Positions 20,804-31,153 of a DNA stretch of 47,837 nt are shown one piece after another. Within the stretch, counting starts at the first letter, position 1. Every line of letters starts with the position of its first letter. The position numbers and the translations under genes are program-made. The stretch covers positions 1-47,837 of the forward strand of contig JANTQF010000270.1 of NCBI GenBank assembly GCA_032988165.1. Reading direction: 5' to 3'. Source of the stretch: Emmonsiellopsis sp. PD_33. Taxonomy: Eukaryota; Ascomycota; Eurotiomycetes; Onygenales; Ajellomycetaceae. The notes beneath the pieces are model-generated. The model saw nothing but the letters and a program-made list of their open reading frames with translations, was not told the DNA's origin and searched no databases.

Positions 20804-22042
20804 ATGTTATCCATTGTTTCTAGCTTGGGGCTGGCTGCCATTGCTGCGGTGGGAGCCAACGCAGCCACCCTCGGTGCGTACAATGTTGACCCAAACTCCG
20901 TATCGGTATCTGGAATCTCCAGTGGGGGGTACATGTCCGCGCAGCTCGGTATCGCCTATTCCAGCGTCTTCAAGATCGGCTTTGGAGTCTTTGCTGGCGG
21001 ACCATATGATTGTGCCCGCAGTCAGTCTGTAAGCCATAGCCTCCCCCGAAGACACGTCGTCGTCGCCTTCTGATGCAGATCCATACAATATAGTACCTCA
21101 ATTGCATGTATAACGCAGTCCCGCTCATCGCCATACCAACATACAATATGAGAACCGGCAGTGGAATCCAACTCGATCCGGTCGAAAACCTCAAGTCCCG
21201 CAAGATCTATATGCAAGTTGGATCTGAAGACAGGGTAATCGGGCCAAATGTAATGAAGCAGCTGGATGCAGAGTTGGCAAACTTTTACGACTCGTCCAAG
21301 ACCACCTTCGTCACATCAAGCGGCGCTGCTCATACCTTTCCGACTGATTTTGATGGAGCGGGGAACAATGCATGCGGCGAGTCTGCTGCCCCTTATGTCA
21401 GTAACTGTGGCTATGACGGTGCCGGCGCGGTATTGGAGTGGATGTACGGCGATCTCAGTCCTCGCAATACGGGTGAATTGACCGGCAGTGTCTTGTCCTT
21501 TGATCAGAGCGGCTCCTACGGCTCTGCTGGAATGGGCAGCACTGGGTACATGTACGTGCCCAAGGCCTGCGAAGATGGGTCGACGGTTTGCAAGCTGCAT
21601 GTTGCTTTGCACGGGTGTCTCCAGAGTTACACCAACGTCCAATCTACGTTCATTGATAATTCTGGGTACAGCAAGTGGGCAGGTAAGAAAAGTTACACTA
21701 CTTTTGCAATTCACCCCATACAAACATTATTTGGCTAGTAGCCCGCTAATCTTTTCATAAATCGCCAACAGACACCAACAACATCATCATCCTCTTCCCG
21801 CAAGCAGTACCGGACAACGTGCCTCATATTATTTGGAATGGGATCGCGGCGCCCAACCCCAATGGCTGCTGGGACTGGATTGGTTGGTATGGGATTGATT
21901 CGGACGTGAGAACAGGTGAGTTGATTGACTCTATATTAATTGATCATCTGGTTATTACTAACCATGTTTGTTTCCTTTAGGTGTCCAAATGACCGCCATG
22001 GTCAACCAAGTCAAGAAGATCATTAGCGGCTACAAGGCCTAA
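20804..22042 (+). CDS. Secreted polyhydroxybutyrate (PHB) depolymerase, fungal single-domain type
   Basis: Four exons (20804-21028, 21094-21682, 21772-21915, 21981-22042) give 339 residues. The introns are 65, 89 and 65 bp. The signal peptide is residues 1-20 (ending VGANA). The lipase box GISSG puts the nucleophile at Ser39, VGSED at Asp121, GAAH at His155, and CWDW at Trp307. As I recall, these are the positions of the triad and the substrate-contact Trp in the characterised Penicillium funiculosum enzyme, whose precursor is also about this long. That match also confirms the introns. The enzyme cuts extracellular PHB to 3-hydroxybutyrate and short oligomers. It is divergent from the regulator gene and has TATA and CreA-like sites upstream. 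It has no separate substrate-binding domain, as expected for this type. Confidence 0.94.
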
Positions 22043-22886
22043 CTTGAGTTTCTGAGGACATTGACTGATGGGTGAAAACTTGCGCAAACGGGACCTAGCA
22101 AGGCCTGCAGCTCCAGAATTCACGCCCGGTGCTTGTAATAGGCTGCGGAGAACTTTCGCTGCCAGAGGCCAGAAATGAGGGCGTCTACCACCTAGAGTCT
22201 TTCGGGAGCATTTCGCTGAGAAAAGTGTAGCTATCCGTAAAGAATATTACATAGAATCTCTCTCCTTAATTATTGAAAATACCGGTGGATTTCCAACGTT
22301 GGAGCAAGAAAATTGCAGTAACACGGGCATCAAAAATCTCACCTTTGTCCGGGGGGGGCGGTGCAGTGGATGAAATAGAGGGGGAGAGAGGTGCGAGAGG
22401 GAACGCAAACAGGGAAGCCAGTGTAAGCGGGCTCATTCTGCTTGTACTTATGAGTGGATTTTGGTATATAAGCAGACAGACAGGCTGGAATACATCTAAT
22501 AGGGAAAGGGGCGAGTTTTCATCCTGGCCGTTAAAATAACCTTAGAGATTGAGGTTTCTCTCCTGTATACATGTCCTTAGGATGGAAGTCGAGTATAAAT
22601 AATAATACTAATAACGACAACAACAACGAAATTGAACTTGACAACAGTTCTAGCAGATGGAGAACTCAGTTATAAGCAATATAGTAATTAGGAGAGTTAT
22701 CTCTATATACATGACGAAGACCAATGTACGTTGAACCAATGTTGTAAGCAGTGCGTATGCAGTAGTAAACACATAGTTCATATTATCTAGTGCTCCCGTT
22801 TCTCCCTACGCCAACTGACTCCCGTGAATCTCCCCTGTCCTGCAAGGGTGGAAGCAGTTCTGAACGGCTGGCAGTCATGGAATCTA
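22043..22886. other. Convergent intergenic region
   Basis: This holds the 3' flanks of the depolymerase (plus) and the metalloprotease (minus). A G8 run occurs near 22351 and AT-rich sequence at 22600-22800. No gene is seen. Confidence 0.45.
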
Positions 22887-23686
22887 CTAATTTTGCTTGT
22901 TTTGCTGGTTTTCCTTCTCTTTCTTCTGCTCCTCGAGACCCTTAATCAACCAGTCAGGGATAACGGTCGCGCCTTCGCCGATTTCGCAGTTGTTCTTGAT
23001 GGCTGTATTGCATGATGGAAATGGTTAGTAGGGGGAAATAAGGCCAAGGGTAGATATTTGACTTTACCATTGGCGTAGTACAGGAAAGTATCAGCGTTTG
23101 TCATCGCCTTCTCCTTGTTGAGCTTCATGCAATTGTTGTAGCTATATGCACGATCACCGGTGCCAGGGCTGAACACGGAGCTCAGATGGGAAAGCTCGTG
23201 GATCATGATCAGGGCATGGTCCTTGCCGCCGCAACTGCGGGTATCGGCAGAGACTGTGTGGTAGGTTGGGCAAGTGAGGATCGTGCTCGAGGCCTGAAAA
23301 GCAGAGGCAATGGAGCCCTTTCCACACTGCTTCCCTTCAACACCGCAGACCACGGTCACGTTGCCGTTGTTGCCGGCAGCGGCTTCGCGGGCAATGGCCT
23401 CGTAGCGGTCAGCAACCAGCTGACGGTCAGCTGGGTCGGCGGTCTTGAAGTAGGATTCGAAGAGGGCTGCGTCGCCATTCACCGCGGCCTTGGCAGCTTC
23501 AGCGGCAAGTGTTGATGCTGTTGCCAGGGCTTTTTCGACGGCGGCCAATTCATTGCCGGAGCAAGAGTCGAGCCCGGCGCGGCGCTCGAGGCCAGGGTGG
23601 CGGTAGCCGTCGGTGGGAATAACGACTCTGGAGTAGACAGGGGCCAGCAACGTGGTTGCGGCCAAGAGGATGGAGGTCAACTGCAT
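22887..23686 (-). CDS. M35-type (deuterolysin-like, aspzincin) secreted metalloprotease
   Basis: Two minus-strand exons (23686-23068 and 23002-22887) with a 65-bp intron give 244 residues. The signal peptide covers residues 1-19 and a kexin-type RR occurs at 35-36. The aspzincin marks are HELSH (163-167), two zinc His and the general-base Glu, then GTGD (175-178) with the third zinc ligand Asp, then AYSYNNC and NADTFLYYAN. Splicing restores YYANAIKNNCEIG. The family cleaves proteins outside the cell. Unlike classical deuterolysin, which has a long propeptide, this one has only about 17 residues between signal and RR. It ends in an unusual Lys/Glu/Gln/Asn-rich tail of about 20 residues. An alternative is a deuterolysin-like allergen with limited activity. 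Confidence 0.87.
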
Positions 23687-25860
23687 CGTTGGAAAGAGTG
23701 ACTGGGAAGTAAAATAAACAATAAAAATAAAAAAGAATATAAAAGATAGGATTATTGGTAAGGGAGTGACTGGATGGGATATTGAAGAAAGAAACTTGGG
23801 CTGGGATTTCGAGTATTTATGTGACTTGCAGCATACTGAGCAGTGGGCCCCTGACCCGTCTTTGCCCCTTTCAACAGAATCTATATGTCATCTCCTCAGG
23901 TGGGTGGGTGCAGTTGTCTTCGATGGGTCTGTTTGAAGAAGCGCCAATACGGGGGTACGCGCTCCGCTTTGGGTATATATCCCATCGATCACAGAGTCTA
24001 ACGATAAAAGGGCATGATTCGAAGGTTGACCCCTCCGTCTGGTCAGCTGTGGTTGGTAGTCTAGATGGACTATGCTGACAACAGACCGAGAAACTCCGGA
24101 AGCGGCCTATTTGAGGGTGCGTTTCCCAGGAACGTCTGCAGGAGAGGTCGATTGAGAACTTGAAGGGAAGGAATTGGCAGCGGGAACTCTTCAAGCACTG
24201 AGAGACAGAACAGTCCGACGTTTATCCTCCCTCGTGTTCATCTGCAACATCCATCGTGGAATTCGCATGAATTTGGGGTGCACATCAAATCCGCGAGGAC
24301 GAAGAACCGCAGTGTCTGTGTCTGTTGGATCCTTGGCCCTGGGAAGTTGGGGGCCGGAGTGGATTCTCCAAGCACGGACCCATCCAACCACACGGAGGCG
24401 GGCTACAAGCTCTTGACCCCTGTCAATCCTGGTGAAACGACGGAAGAGAAAGAAGACGAAAAGGGTCAAAATCGGCGGGAATTAGAGGTTCATTTGACAG
24501 GCTTTATATCAAGCCTCAGCGCCTGCCAAGGTCATTTTCTCGAGACCTTACCCGATCCCCTAAGGACGTGGACAAGTTGATTTCTTCCATCCGAATAACC
24601 AGATCTTTTCTCAGAAATCCGATCCGATCGATCTCTCGGGGCCAAATCTCGCAAAATTTTTGCTGCTCCACTTGGGGCGGGAGCTTCCCCACTCGTTCCC
24701 CCGACATGACGATGAAGAAGCTAAAAGAGCGGGAAGTTTGCTGGTGCGCTACCGGGGTTTTTGGGGTGTCGGTGAAAGCGATGAGTAGTGCTAGTGTGCG
24801 GAAGCATGCGATTCCTTCTCAACGTCCAATCCAACACGCGAGCCCTGGTTTCTGAAACAAAAGAGGGCACCCATGGTCCCATAACCGCGAGGCGAGATAT
24901 CAGGGACTTCATGCCAAGCCATTCGGCAAGGTGCTGTCTGGTCGTTATTTTCCAACCTTTGTCTTACCATCTTGATCATTTGTTGCTGAGACTGCAACTC
25001 TCAAAGGGCACTGTCAAATCTTATTGCTAAGAGTGAGGTTGACATCACATTTGATGCCCAAGGCCAATAAAAATTGCCATCATGGGGCAGCGACCTCGGC
25101 GGCTTCGCTTCACCAAAGCCACGAATCATTCAGCCCAAGGGGTTGGTGGATGTCGCGGTGGCAGCGTCTGTGTCTCCAAGAATCCCCTCTGGGGGTCCCG
25201 GAAGAATTGGACGTCAAAAAGACAGTTTCATTGGGAATTGATTCATGATTGAAGCAGTTGATGGAGATGTCGTTGCGCCGAGAGATTGCGGAAGTCGGAA
25301 TTTTATCGGGCCGACATGGTTGGCCGACATCGCTTTTCGACTCTCACTCTTGGAATCAACTTCAACAAAAACATACCTCTATCTATCATTCGTTCTATTT
25401 CTGTTGTACCCGGCAAGGACCCTAACTATGTGAACAATATCTTGGCCATCAGGGTCGATGAGTCAAGATACTACTTTTGCCATCGTATCTCCTGTCCGAT
25501 AGTACTTGGGGGAGGGCAAAACGAGGAAGACTCCGAATAAAGTGCACATTGTCAGGGACAAACAAGTAAAAGCTTTCTCCAGCAGGACTCACAAAAACGT
25601 CTTCTTCATTATGCTTTGTTAAAGATATTGACAGATAAGCGCCCAAAGCACCGGAATTCTTGTTGCGGGATGCTCCCAACCCGGATACAGAGCTCAAGTA
25701 TGTTTAAGCGATTGCCCAAGAACAAGCGAGGTAGCAATTTATTAATAGCCAGGGAAAATTTTGTCAAGTGACAGTCAAAAATAGAAAATAATCGAGGCGT
25801 GACTGATGCGTTGAAAGACTGACTCTACAACCCTTCCCCCAAAAACCAGAGAAAGAAAAT
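23687..25860. other. Intergenic region, 2.2 kb
   Basis: This contains the metalloprotease promoter, including an A/T-rich run at 23708-23756 just before its start. Further on is mixed sequence with no frame showing family features. The 3' flank of the BTRD1-like gene ends it. I see no gene. Confidence 0.45.
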
Positions 25861-26733
25861 TCAATAATCATATTCCCACATCCCAGCATATCGCGCAATG
25901 TCACCATCAGCATACCCGCTAAGGAGCTGAAGCTTGAACCCCCTCTCGAGCTGCCTGTCAAGCTCCTCCTCGAGCTCCTCCATGGTCATATCGAGTCGGA
26001 TAACCTGCTCCGTTGGACAGTCAATATCGCCCACCCAAACAGCAGCAAACTGCACCTCGCCACCCATGGTATACGCGTCAAGGCTATCGAGTCTCCATCG
26101 GCAGTCTGGCGTCCCAGTATTATTTGCATGGTGAACCCAAAACTCCGCAGCACTGAGATCGAACCGCGGCTGTCCGCAGATATTGACATTGTTGTACAGC
26201 ACAGTGTACCGCGCCTCACCGTTGTCTTCATACCCGGAGATGGCGCGAATCGTCCTGCCACATTTGGTCGGGTCCCCACGCTTGCGTTCCAGCTCCGCGC
26301 GCGTCATATTTATGACCGAACTGGCCTGGGGGCTGAACGAAGTCCAGATGGACGCGAATTGTGCTTCGCCTTCGGCATCGGTATACCCCGTCAACCACCT
26401 TGGGCCAAGTTTGGGCGAATGGGTCGTGATGAACGGCGTGAAGGTCTTGTTGTGCTGCTCAGCGTTGAGCTGGAACCCGTATTCCACGTGCTCCTCCCAG
26501 GTCTGAACCCAGATGCCGCCAAATCTGACCTCGTCGTTGAGGTTGAAGGCGTCGAGCTTGTAGGGAGTGTAGCCATCTGCCTCGAGAGCGTTGACGGTCT
26601 CCTCGAAATCAGGTTGGAGAAGACCGTGGTAGGCTTTCCAGGGACGGATCTGGGCTTGAGCCGTGGAGAGGAGAGCGACTGCGCAGGTAAGCGTGTATTT
26701 GAACGGAGAGCGCATGTTTGAGAATGCTGCCAT
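25861..26733 (-). CDS. Secreted protein made of BTRD1-like tandem repeats
   Basis: A single exon encodes 290 residues, or 284 if the second ATG (26715) is used, which gives a cleaner signal peptide ending TAQA. The mature protein has five related units built on the pattern xxLxGYxxxGExxFAxIW: YKLDAFNLNDEVRFGGIW, LTGYTDAEGEAQFASIW, ISGYEDNGEARYTVLY, LDAYTMGGEVQFAAVW, and LLSGYADGDIARYAGMW. This is the repeat seen in Bacterial tandem repeat domain 1 (BTRD1) proteins and in fungal polyglycine-hydrolase-type proteins, where it accompanies a beta-lactamase-like domain. Here the repeats stand alone, so a binding or inhibitory role is possible but unproven. A TATA box (TATAAAA, minus strand, 26957-26963) lies about 225 bp upstream. 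Confidence 0.8.
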   Translation of the reverse strand: MAAFSNMRSPFKYTLTCAVALLSTAQAQIRPWKAYHGLLQPDFEETVNALEADGYTPYKLDAFNLNDEVRFGGIWVQTWEEHVEYGFQLNAEQHNKTFTPFITTHSPKLGPRWLTGYTDAEGEAQFASIWTSFSPQASSVINMTRAELERKRGDPTKCGRTIRAISGYEDNGEARYTVLYNNVNICGQPRFDLSAAEFWVHHANNTGTPDCRWRLDSLDAYTMGGEVQFAAVWVGDIDCPTEQVIRLDMTMEELEEELDRQLERGFKLQLLSGYADGDIARYAGMWEYDY

Positions 26734-27875
26734 AAATTAGTATCTTTCCTCCAGGATGGATTTTTGGAACCAAAGCCCGAGCTTACAGCGCTAAAAATTG
26801 AACCCAGATTTCGGTCTGTAAAGGAGTGACTTTGGTGCAAAAGAGCGGCAACAGGAAACCTCCTGTTAAAGATCGAAAATATGGGTCAAAGAGAGAGAGA
26901 GACTTGACCCAGAAACTGGATCAAATACATCCGAGAGCAACGGGGGAGTTCAAACATTTTATACCGACGCAGCAAATGCCTCTTCTGCACGGAGAAAATT
27001 CAGGGTTCTCGCCGACAATATTCTCTCAGCATTGAGCCGCGTTTGGCAGACTCTCTAGATACGACACGAGCCCCGTTCTTAGCGAGGAAGGATTCGGGTC
27101 GTCACATCTTCCGTTTTGGGGTGAGGCAGCCGTCAGAGCCAGAACAAAAGGAAAGCAGAGTGAAAGCCCTCAAGGAATTTGCTTGAGTGACTCTACTATT
27201 TCCAAATTCCAATTGAAACTGAGAATCGGAATTTGGTCAACCCTCTCCAGAGCGCTTCCGTCACGTGTCGTACCAGATCTCCAAAATTGGGACAACGGGA
27301 TACGAGAACGCTAGGGACTGATGAAACGCCCGGATGGGAGCCGTATTTAGGCCCGAGCTCCAATCTTTCAATGGATGCCGAATTTGCCCTTCCGGTGGCG
27401 GTAAAAAAAACTGATGAAGGAAAGATACATATGAGACCCGGGATATGGTCGTGCTCGCCCATTCTTAAGCGCCGTGTCGCCCTATTCAGGTAAATTCAGG
27501 CAGGGTTCGGGGTGACTCCAGGGTGACTTCAGTCACGTTAAGTCAGCCCTCTATACTTCACCTGAACGGCTCCAGGCCATCAGGATCGCTTCACGCAAAC
27601 ATTCACCCAGACAGAAAGCCCTAGTGATGGCCAAGTTGACATACCCTTGGAGGAAGGGGAAGGGATATAGGCTCCCTCGCTGCTCTCATTCTCTTCCCGC
27701 GGCAAAAACGGCTCATCTTGTTTGTATTGCTTAGACCTCCTATAGTCACCATATTGGGTTTGGATCTCTATGGTTGATTTGGGCAAGACTTGATGTCAGA
27801 CCACAAGTGATTGGGATTTGATGTGACAGAGGACACAATACCCAGCGCGCAAAGCTTCGTCTACACCAGGCCCTG
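26734..27875. other. Intergenic region, 1.1 kb
   Basis: The left part is the promoter of the BTRD1-like gene. The rest has no recognisable gene. A GGGTGACTnCAG near-repeat occurs at 27510-27530. Confidence 0.4.
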
Positions 27876-28444
27876 ATGTCCGCCGCCGCCGCTAAGCTGC
27901 TCGATCGCACAATTCACTTCCTCTGGCAGAATTCTATCTCCGGCCTTACGAGTCGTACGTCCTCAAGGGCAAGAGCGACCATATATAAAGGACGCTTTGT
28001 CAAGCCATTGAGACGTTATGTTCCTATTAGCTAGCCGGTGAGGCTCAACCCTCCCGCAAGGTCGTCGCTGGGGCCTGGTACTGCAAGCTGCCCGGCTGCC
28101 CCAGATATTTTCGGGCCTGGGTCTTGAAGAAGTCCAATTTCATGGTTCACCTTTACGAGACCCCCGCGCACCAGAATGATCCTACGACGAGAATGCGCGA
28201 GGGACGACGCCGGCCGGCAGAGATCTGGCGGGAGGAAACGGATTATGGCCTGACCGAACGAGTTAAAAAACCACCCGCTGGCCGGCTTCCCACTGGTCCG
28301 GTGGGAAATGACCCCAATAACACAGTGGTGCTGATGCGTCAAGCCGGAGGAGATCCGCACCTTGCTGCAATGTTATTCACAAGGCCCCTTGAGGAGATCT
28401 ACGCGCAGGAGCAGTCAAGGGGCGAAGGGAATCCACCAACTTAA
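27876..28444 (+). CDS. Possible small protein with a C2H2-like zinc-binding segment
   Basis: Two exons, 27876-27954 and 28035-28444, join in frame across an 80-bp intron with a strong GTACGT donor and a TAG acceptor, giving 162 residues. The second exon has CKLPGCPRYF followed by HLYETPAH, so Cys-x4-Cys and two His are placed like a loose C2H2 finger. Most of the protein is basic and hydrophilic (TRMREGRRRPAEIW). The gene could instead be the 3' end of a longer or decayed gene, because the N-terminus is short and I see no family match. The opposite strand is also open here, but without features. It ends within 4 bp of the stop of the convergent kinase-like gene. Confidence 0.4.
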
Positions 28445-29563
28445 GTTAAATATAACAGAAGTGTGTCTAGCCCAACGTTATGAATCCTCAGGCCCCATTG
28501 TGCAATAAAGAAACTGCCATTTTCACCACCCAAAAGAAACCGCGCAGAAGCCCAGCCAACCCACAGGTTGCGTAAACGTTGGGGACCCCGTAAGAACAAG
28601 GCTAGAAAACCGACGGCGATAGCAAGTAGTGATGCAAAATGCTTGCGATACGACGGCATCGCCGGGAAGTGTAGCTCTAGAAGGCAAGTCAGACCGGTTA
28701 AATATGGCATTATAAGGGCATAACAAACCTAATGCCAGTAAAGCCTCACTGGCTGTGTATCCGTCCTTAGTCCAGCACCTTTCAATGACGCCCCTTACAG
28801 GCATTGACACGTCATCCAAATCTGGAAACCGCTTCTCCTCGAAACGTCGAACAACCTCTTCATCACTTAGCCCGCGAAACGGCCGCTCTCCACGAACAAG
28901 TCCATAGAGAACAGTCCCCAGCGGGAAGATATCGTCCTTTTTGTTCGGGTAGCCCCACGTGAACAGTGGATTTGCGTATCGAATGCCAGGGGCTACCTGG
29001 GAGTTGCAACCATCAATACTCGAGCCAGCGAAATCGCACAGCACTATGCTTCCGTCATCGCTAAGTAGGAAGTTGTGCAACCTGAGGTCAGCATGGACGA
29101 TGTCGTGGGAGTGGATGTATGCGACAGCGCTGACCGCTTGAAATGGCCATTGCTTTCTGAGCGAGGGAAAATATCAGTTCGTGCAAGAACTCAGGGTAGA
29201 CATGCCTCTCGTCAAAACAATAAAAACCACAAACCGGACACGCGCGGGAACATCTTTCCACTGATCAAGACACGCAGCTAACATCCCCCGGGGGTAATAT
29301 TCAAAGAATAACGCGTTCTGCAAGAGCTTGCAGTCCGGAGGGCTTTGACCCAGGTATTGTAGGATATTTGGATGACCATTGCCCAGCCGCTGGTACACTT
29401 CCTTCTCGATTGCATGGACATCAGAGCCGGAGATTGGTGACAGAGCTGGGACTTTTGCCAGCACCCCGGTACGTTGAATTCGGAAGGGCTGGGAGGTTAC
29501 CCCGGCGCCAGTGCCGTGAAGGTCGCTTTTTGCAAGTGCTTGGGGGTCGAATGGGAGTGACAT
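28441..29563 (-). CDS. Protein-kinase-like protein with altered catalytic motifs and a C-terminal membrane segment
   Basis: Three minus-strand exons (29563-29235, 29156-28729, 28676-28441) give 330 residues. The introns are 78 and 52 bp. The order is that of a kinase fold: LAKVPAL (candidate VAIK Lys) with a following Glu helix, FFEYYPRGML, YIHSHDIVHADLRLHN at 123-138, CDFAG at 150-154, DIFPLGTVLYGLVRGERPF, and RGVIERCWTKDG. The HRD motif reads HAD (Asp133 and Asn138 kept) and DFG reads DFA. No glycine-rich loop is clear. Residues 266-281 (FASLLAIAVGFLALFL) form a hydrophobic segment in the third exon, unusual for this fold. Similar HADLR-type kinase-like proteins are common in Aspergillus. 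It may be a weak kinase or a pseudokinase. Confidence 0.78.
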
Positions 29564-29764
29564 TGCGATGTTGAGTTCACGAGGACTTGCGAGTGTTGGC
29601 AGACAAACAGGGGTCGATCGGCCAGATAAACATTGAGCGGAATGGTTTCAATTTATTCAACAGAATATACTAGTACTTTAAATAAATAAAGGTGCACTAA
29701 AATTAAGCAGATATTTGTCCCACTGCAGTCAGCTATGATATCTCACACAGTTCGGGAGTCTAGA

Positions 29765-31153
29765 CTACACATAAAGTCCGTCGAACTCGATACCCTCCGA
29801 ATAACCTGCAAAGCAATGGCAATCTATCATAGAAATGCAGCTAATCCCAGCATCTTGACACGTTGAGAGCACCCCTTGGGGAATCTCACATTCGACATCC
29901 CCTTTCCCAGTGAGCGCGATTCTGCGGAGAGAAGGGAATCTTTCCGAAGCCATAGAGGCTAAAGTCTGTAGCTGATCGAAAAACGACTGTTCCGCTTGAG
30001 GTCTTATGGAAACCACATGCAGGCTTTCAAGAGAGCGAGGCAGCATCCTAACTAACTTCGGGTCGTCCGGGCCTGGGGTAGTATCCCCCTGATGCAGCCT
30101 TTCGGTCCTTTCGAGTAACGTGTATTCGTCAATGTGAAGAAACCGCAGAGTCTTCACATCCAGTCCGAAGATAGTATACGAGTCAGACGGCTTGGGGGAG
30201 AATTTCCCGAAATCCAAGCGTAGAGCTTCAAGTGGAGCTTGGATTGTTCTGTGACGCCACCAAACCAGCATGCCAGTAAGGGAAAATTCCGGACCGTCGG
30301 TGTAGTTGAATGATATCAGATTTCGGCAGGCGGTAAGAAGATGGAATAGCCCATCTTCGGTTGCACCGCTATGAATCCTAATATGAGTAATATTCGAATA
30401 CGGAACTGGTCCAACAAGCGTAGCGTCGCCATAGCACCATGTGTCTATTGAGAGGTGTCGCAGGGATGGGAAGGTGAGTAGAGGCCACGGGGACCCGTGG
30501 TCCATGGAGGCCCCCTTAAGTTCTGGATGGGTAACAATTGCTAAAGACGACAATCGTGTCAGGCGTGGAGAGGCATCAAAAGGGGATTCTTTCTCTGCGG
30601 CACGGACAAGAGCTTTTTCTACATAGCCCCTAGGCTGTATTAGCTCCCTGTTCTCCTCGAACGAATATGGAAGCACGAAGCTCAGCTTTTCGAGATTTGG
30701 CAGCGAGACAACGAGAAGGGCGAGGAAGGCATCCGGATTTCCCTCTTGGAGGTGGCCCATCCACCTCTGAATGTGGAAGTGATTGTTTTCAATTGTCTGC
30801 AACGCGGTACCAAACACCCTCCTGTCGGCTTCAGAGAACCCCCAGTCCTCGCCATAGAGCTTGTTGCGTTCCTGTCTAAGCTCGTCCCCCCAAAACTTAT
30901 TAGCGGATAACGTAGAAATATCCAACTCGCGCGTCTCTTGGGCCAGTGTTGGGTTTTTCAGAAACGTTAGGACGAGCGATTTCAGCGCGTTTGGGTGGCC
31001 TGGCAATATGCGGACTGATTTATATATCGTAGGGCGAAGCGCCTGGTAAAGTCGCTGGCAGACGCGAAGGAGACTTAAGCGATCGCAAGTACACTCGATA
31101 TTTGAGATGATAAGCTCAAGCAGCTCTGTTGGTATGGAGTTTAGTGATGCCAT
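29765..31153 (-). CDS. F-box protein
   Basis: A single exon encodes 462 residues from an ATG at 31153. The F-box lies at the N-terminus (SIPTELLELIISNIE, then LSLLRVCQRLYQALRP up to about residue 45). The rest has short repeated segments resembling LRRs (LEKLSFVLPY, LRHLSIDTW, LRFLHIDEY, LESLHVVSI). These proteins usually act as substrate adaptors of SCF ubiquitin ligases. The gene follows the large F-box gene on the same strand with about 525 bp between them, so two unrelated F-box proteins are adjacent. A TATATAAC-like stretch lies about 50 bp upstream. No signal or membrane segment is seen. Confidence 0.85.
   Translation of the reverse strand: MASLNSIPTELLELIISNIECTCDRLSLLRVCQRLYQALRPTIYKSVRILPGHPNALKSLVLTFLKNPTLAQETRELDISTLSANKFWGDELRQERNKLYGEDWGFSEADRRVFGTALQTIENNHFHIQRWMGHLQEGNPDAFLALLVVSLPNLEKLSFVLPYSFEENRELIQPRGYVEKALVRAAEKESPFDASPRLTRLSSLAIVTHPELKGASMDHGSPWPLLTFPSLRHLSIDTWCYGDATLVGPVPYSNITHIRIHSGATEDGLFHLLTACRNLISFNYTDGPEFSLTGMLVWWRHRTIQAPLEALRLDFGKFSPKPSDSYTIFGLDVKTLRFLHIDEYTLLERTERLHQGDTTPGPDDPKLVRMLPRSLESLHVVSIRPQAEQSFFDQLQTLASMASERFPSLRRIALTGKGDVECEIPQGVLSTCQDAGISCISMIDCHCFAGYSEGIEFDGLYV

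Noticed and set aside
11643..22042. Secondary-metabolite cluster
   Set aside because: A regulator and an MFS permease are present, but there is no PKS, NRPS, terpene synthase, P450 or methyltransferase. The gene content fits catabolism better.
26128..26721. 197-codon frame on the strand opposite the BTRD1-like gene
   Set aside because: The minus-strand frame has a signal peptide and clear repeats; this one mirrors it without any features.
28031..28360. 109-codon minus-strand frame opposite the possible zinc-finger-like gene
   Set aside because: It has no motif, signal or splice support. The plus strand gives a better two-exon model.
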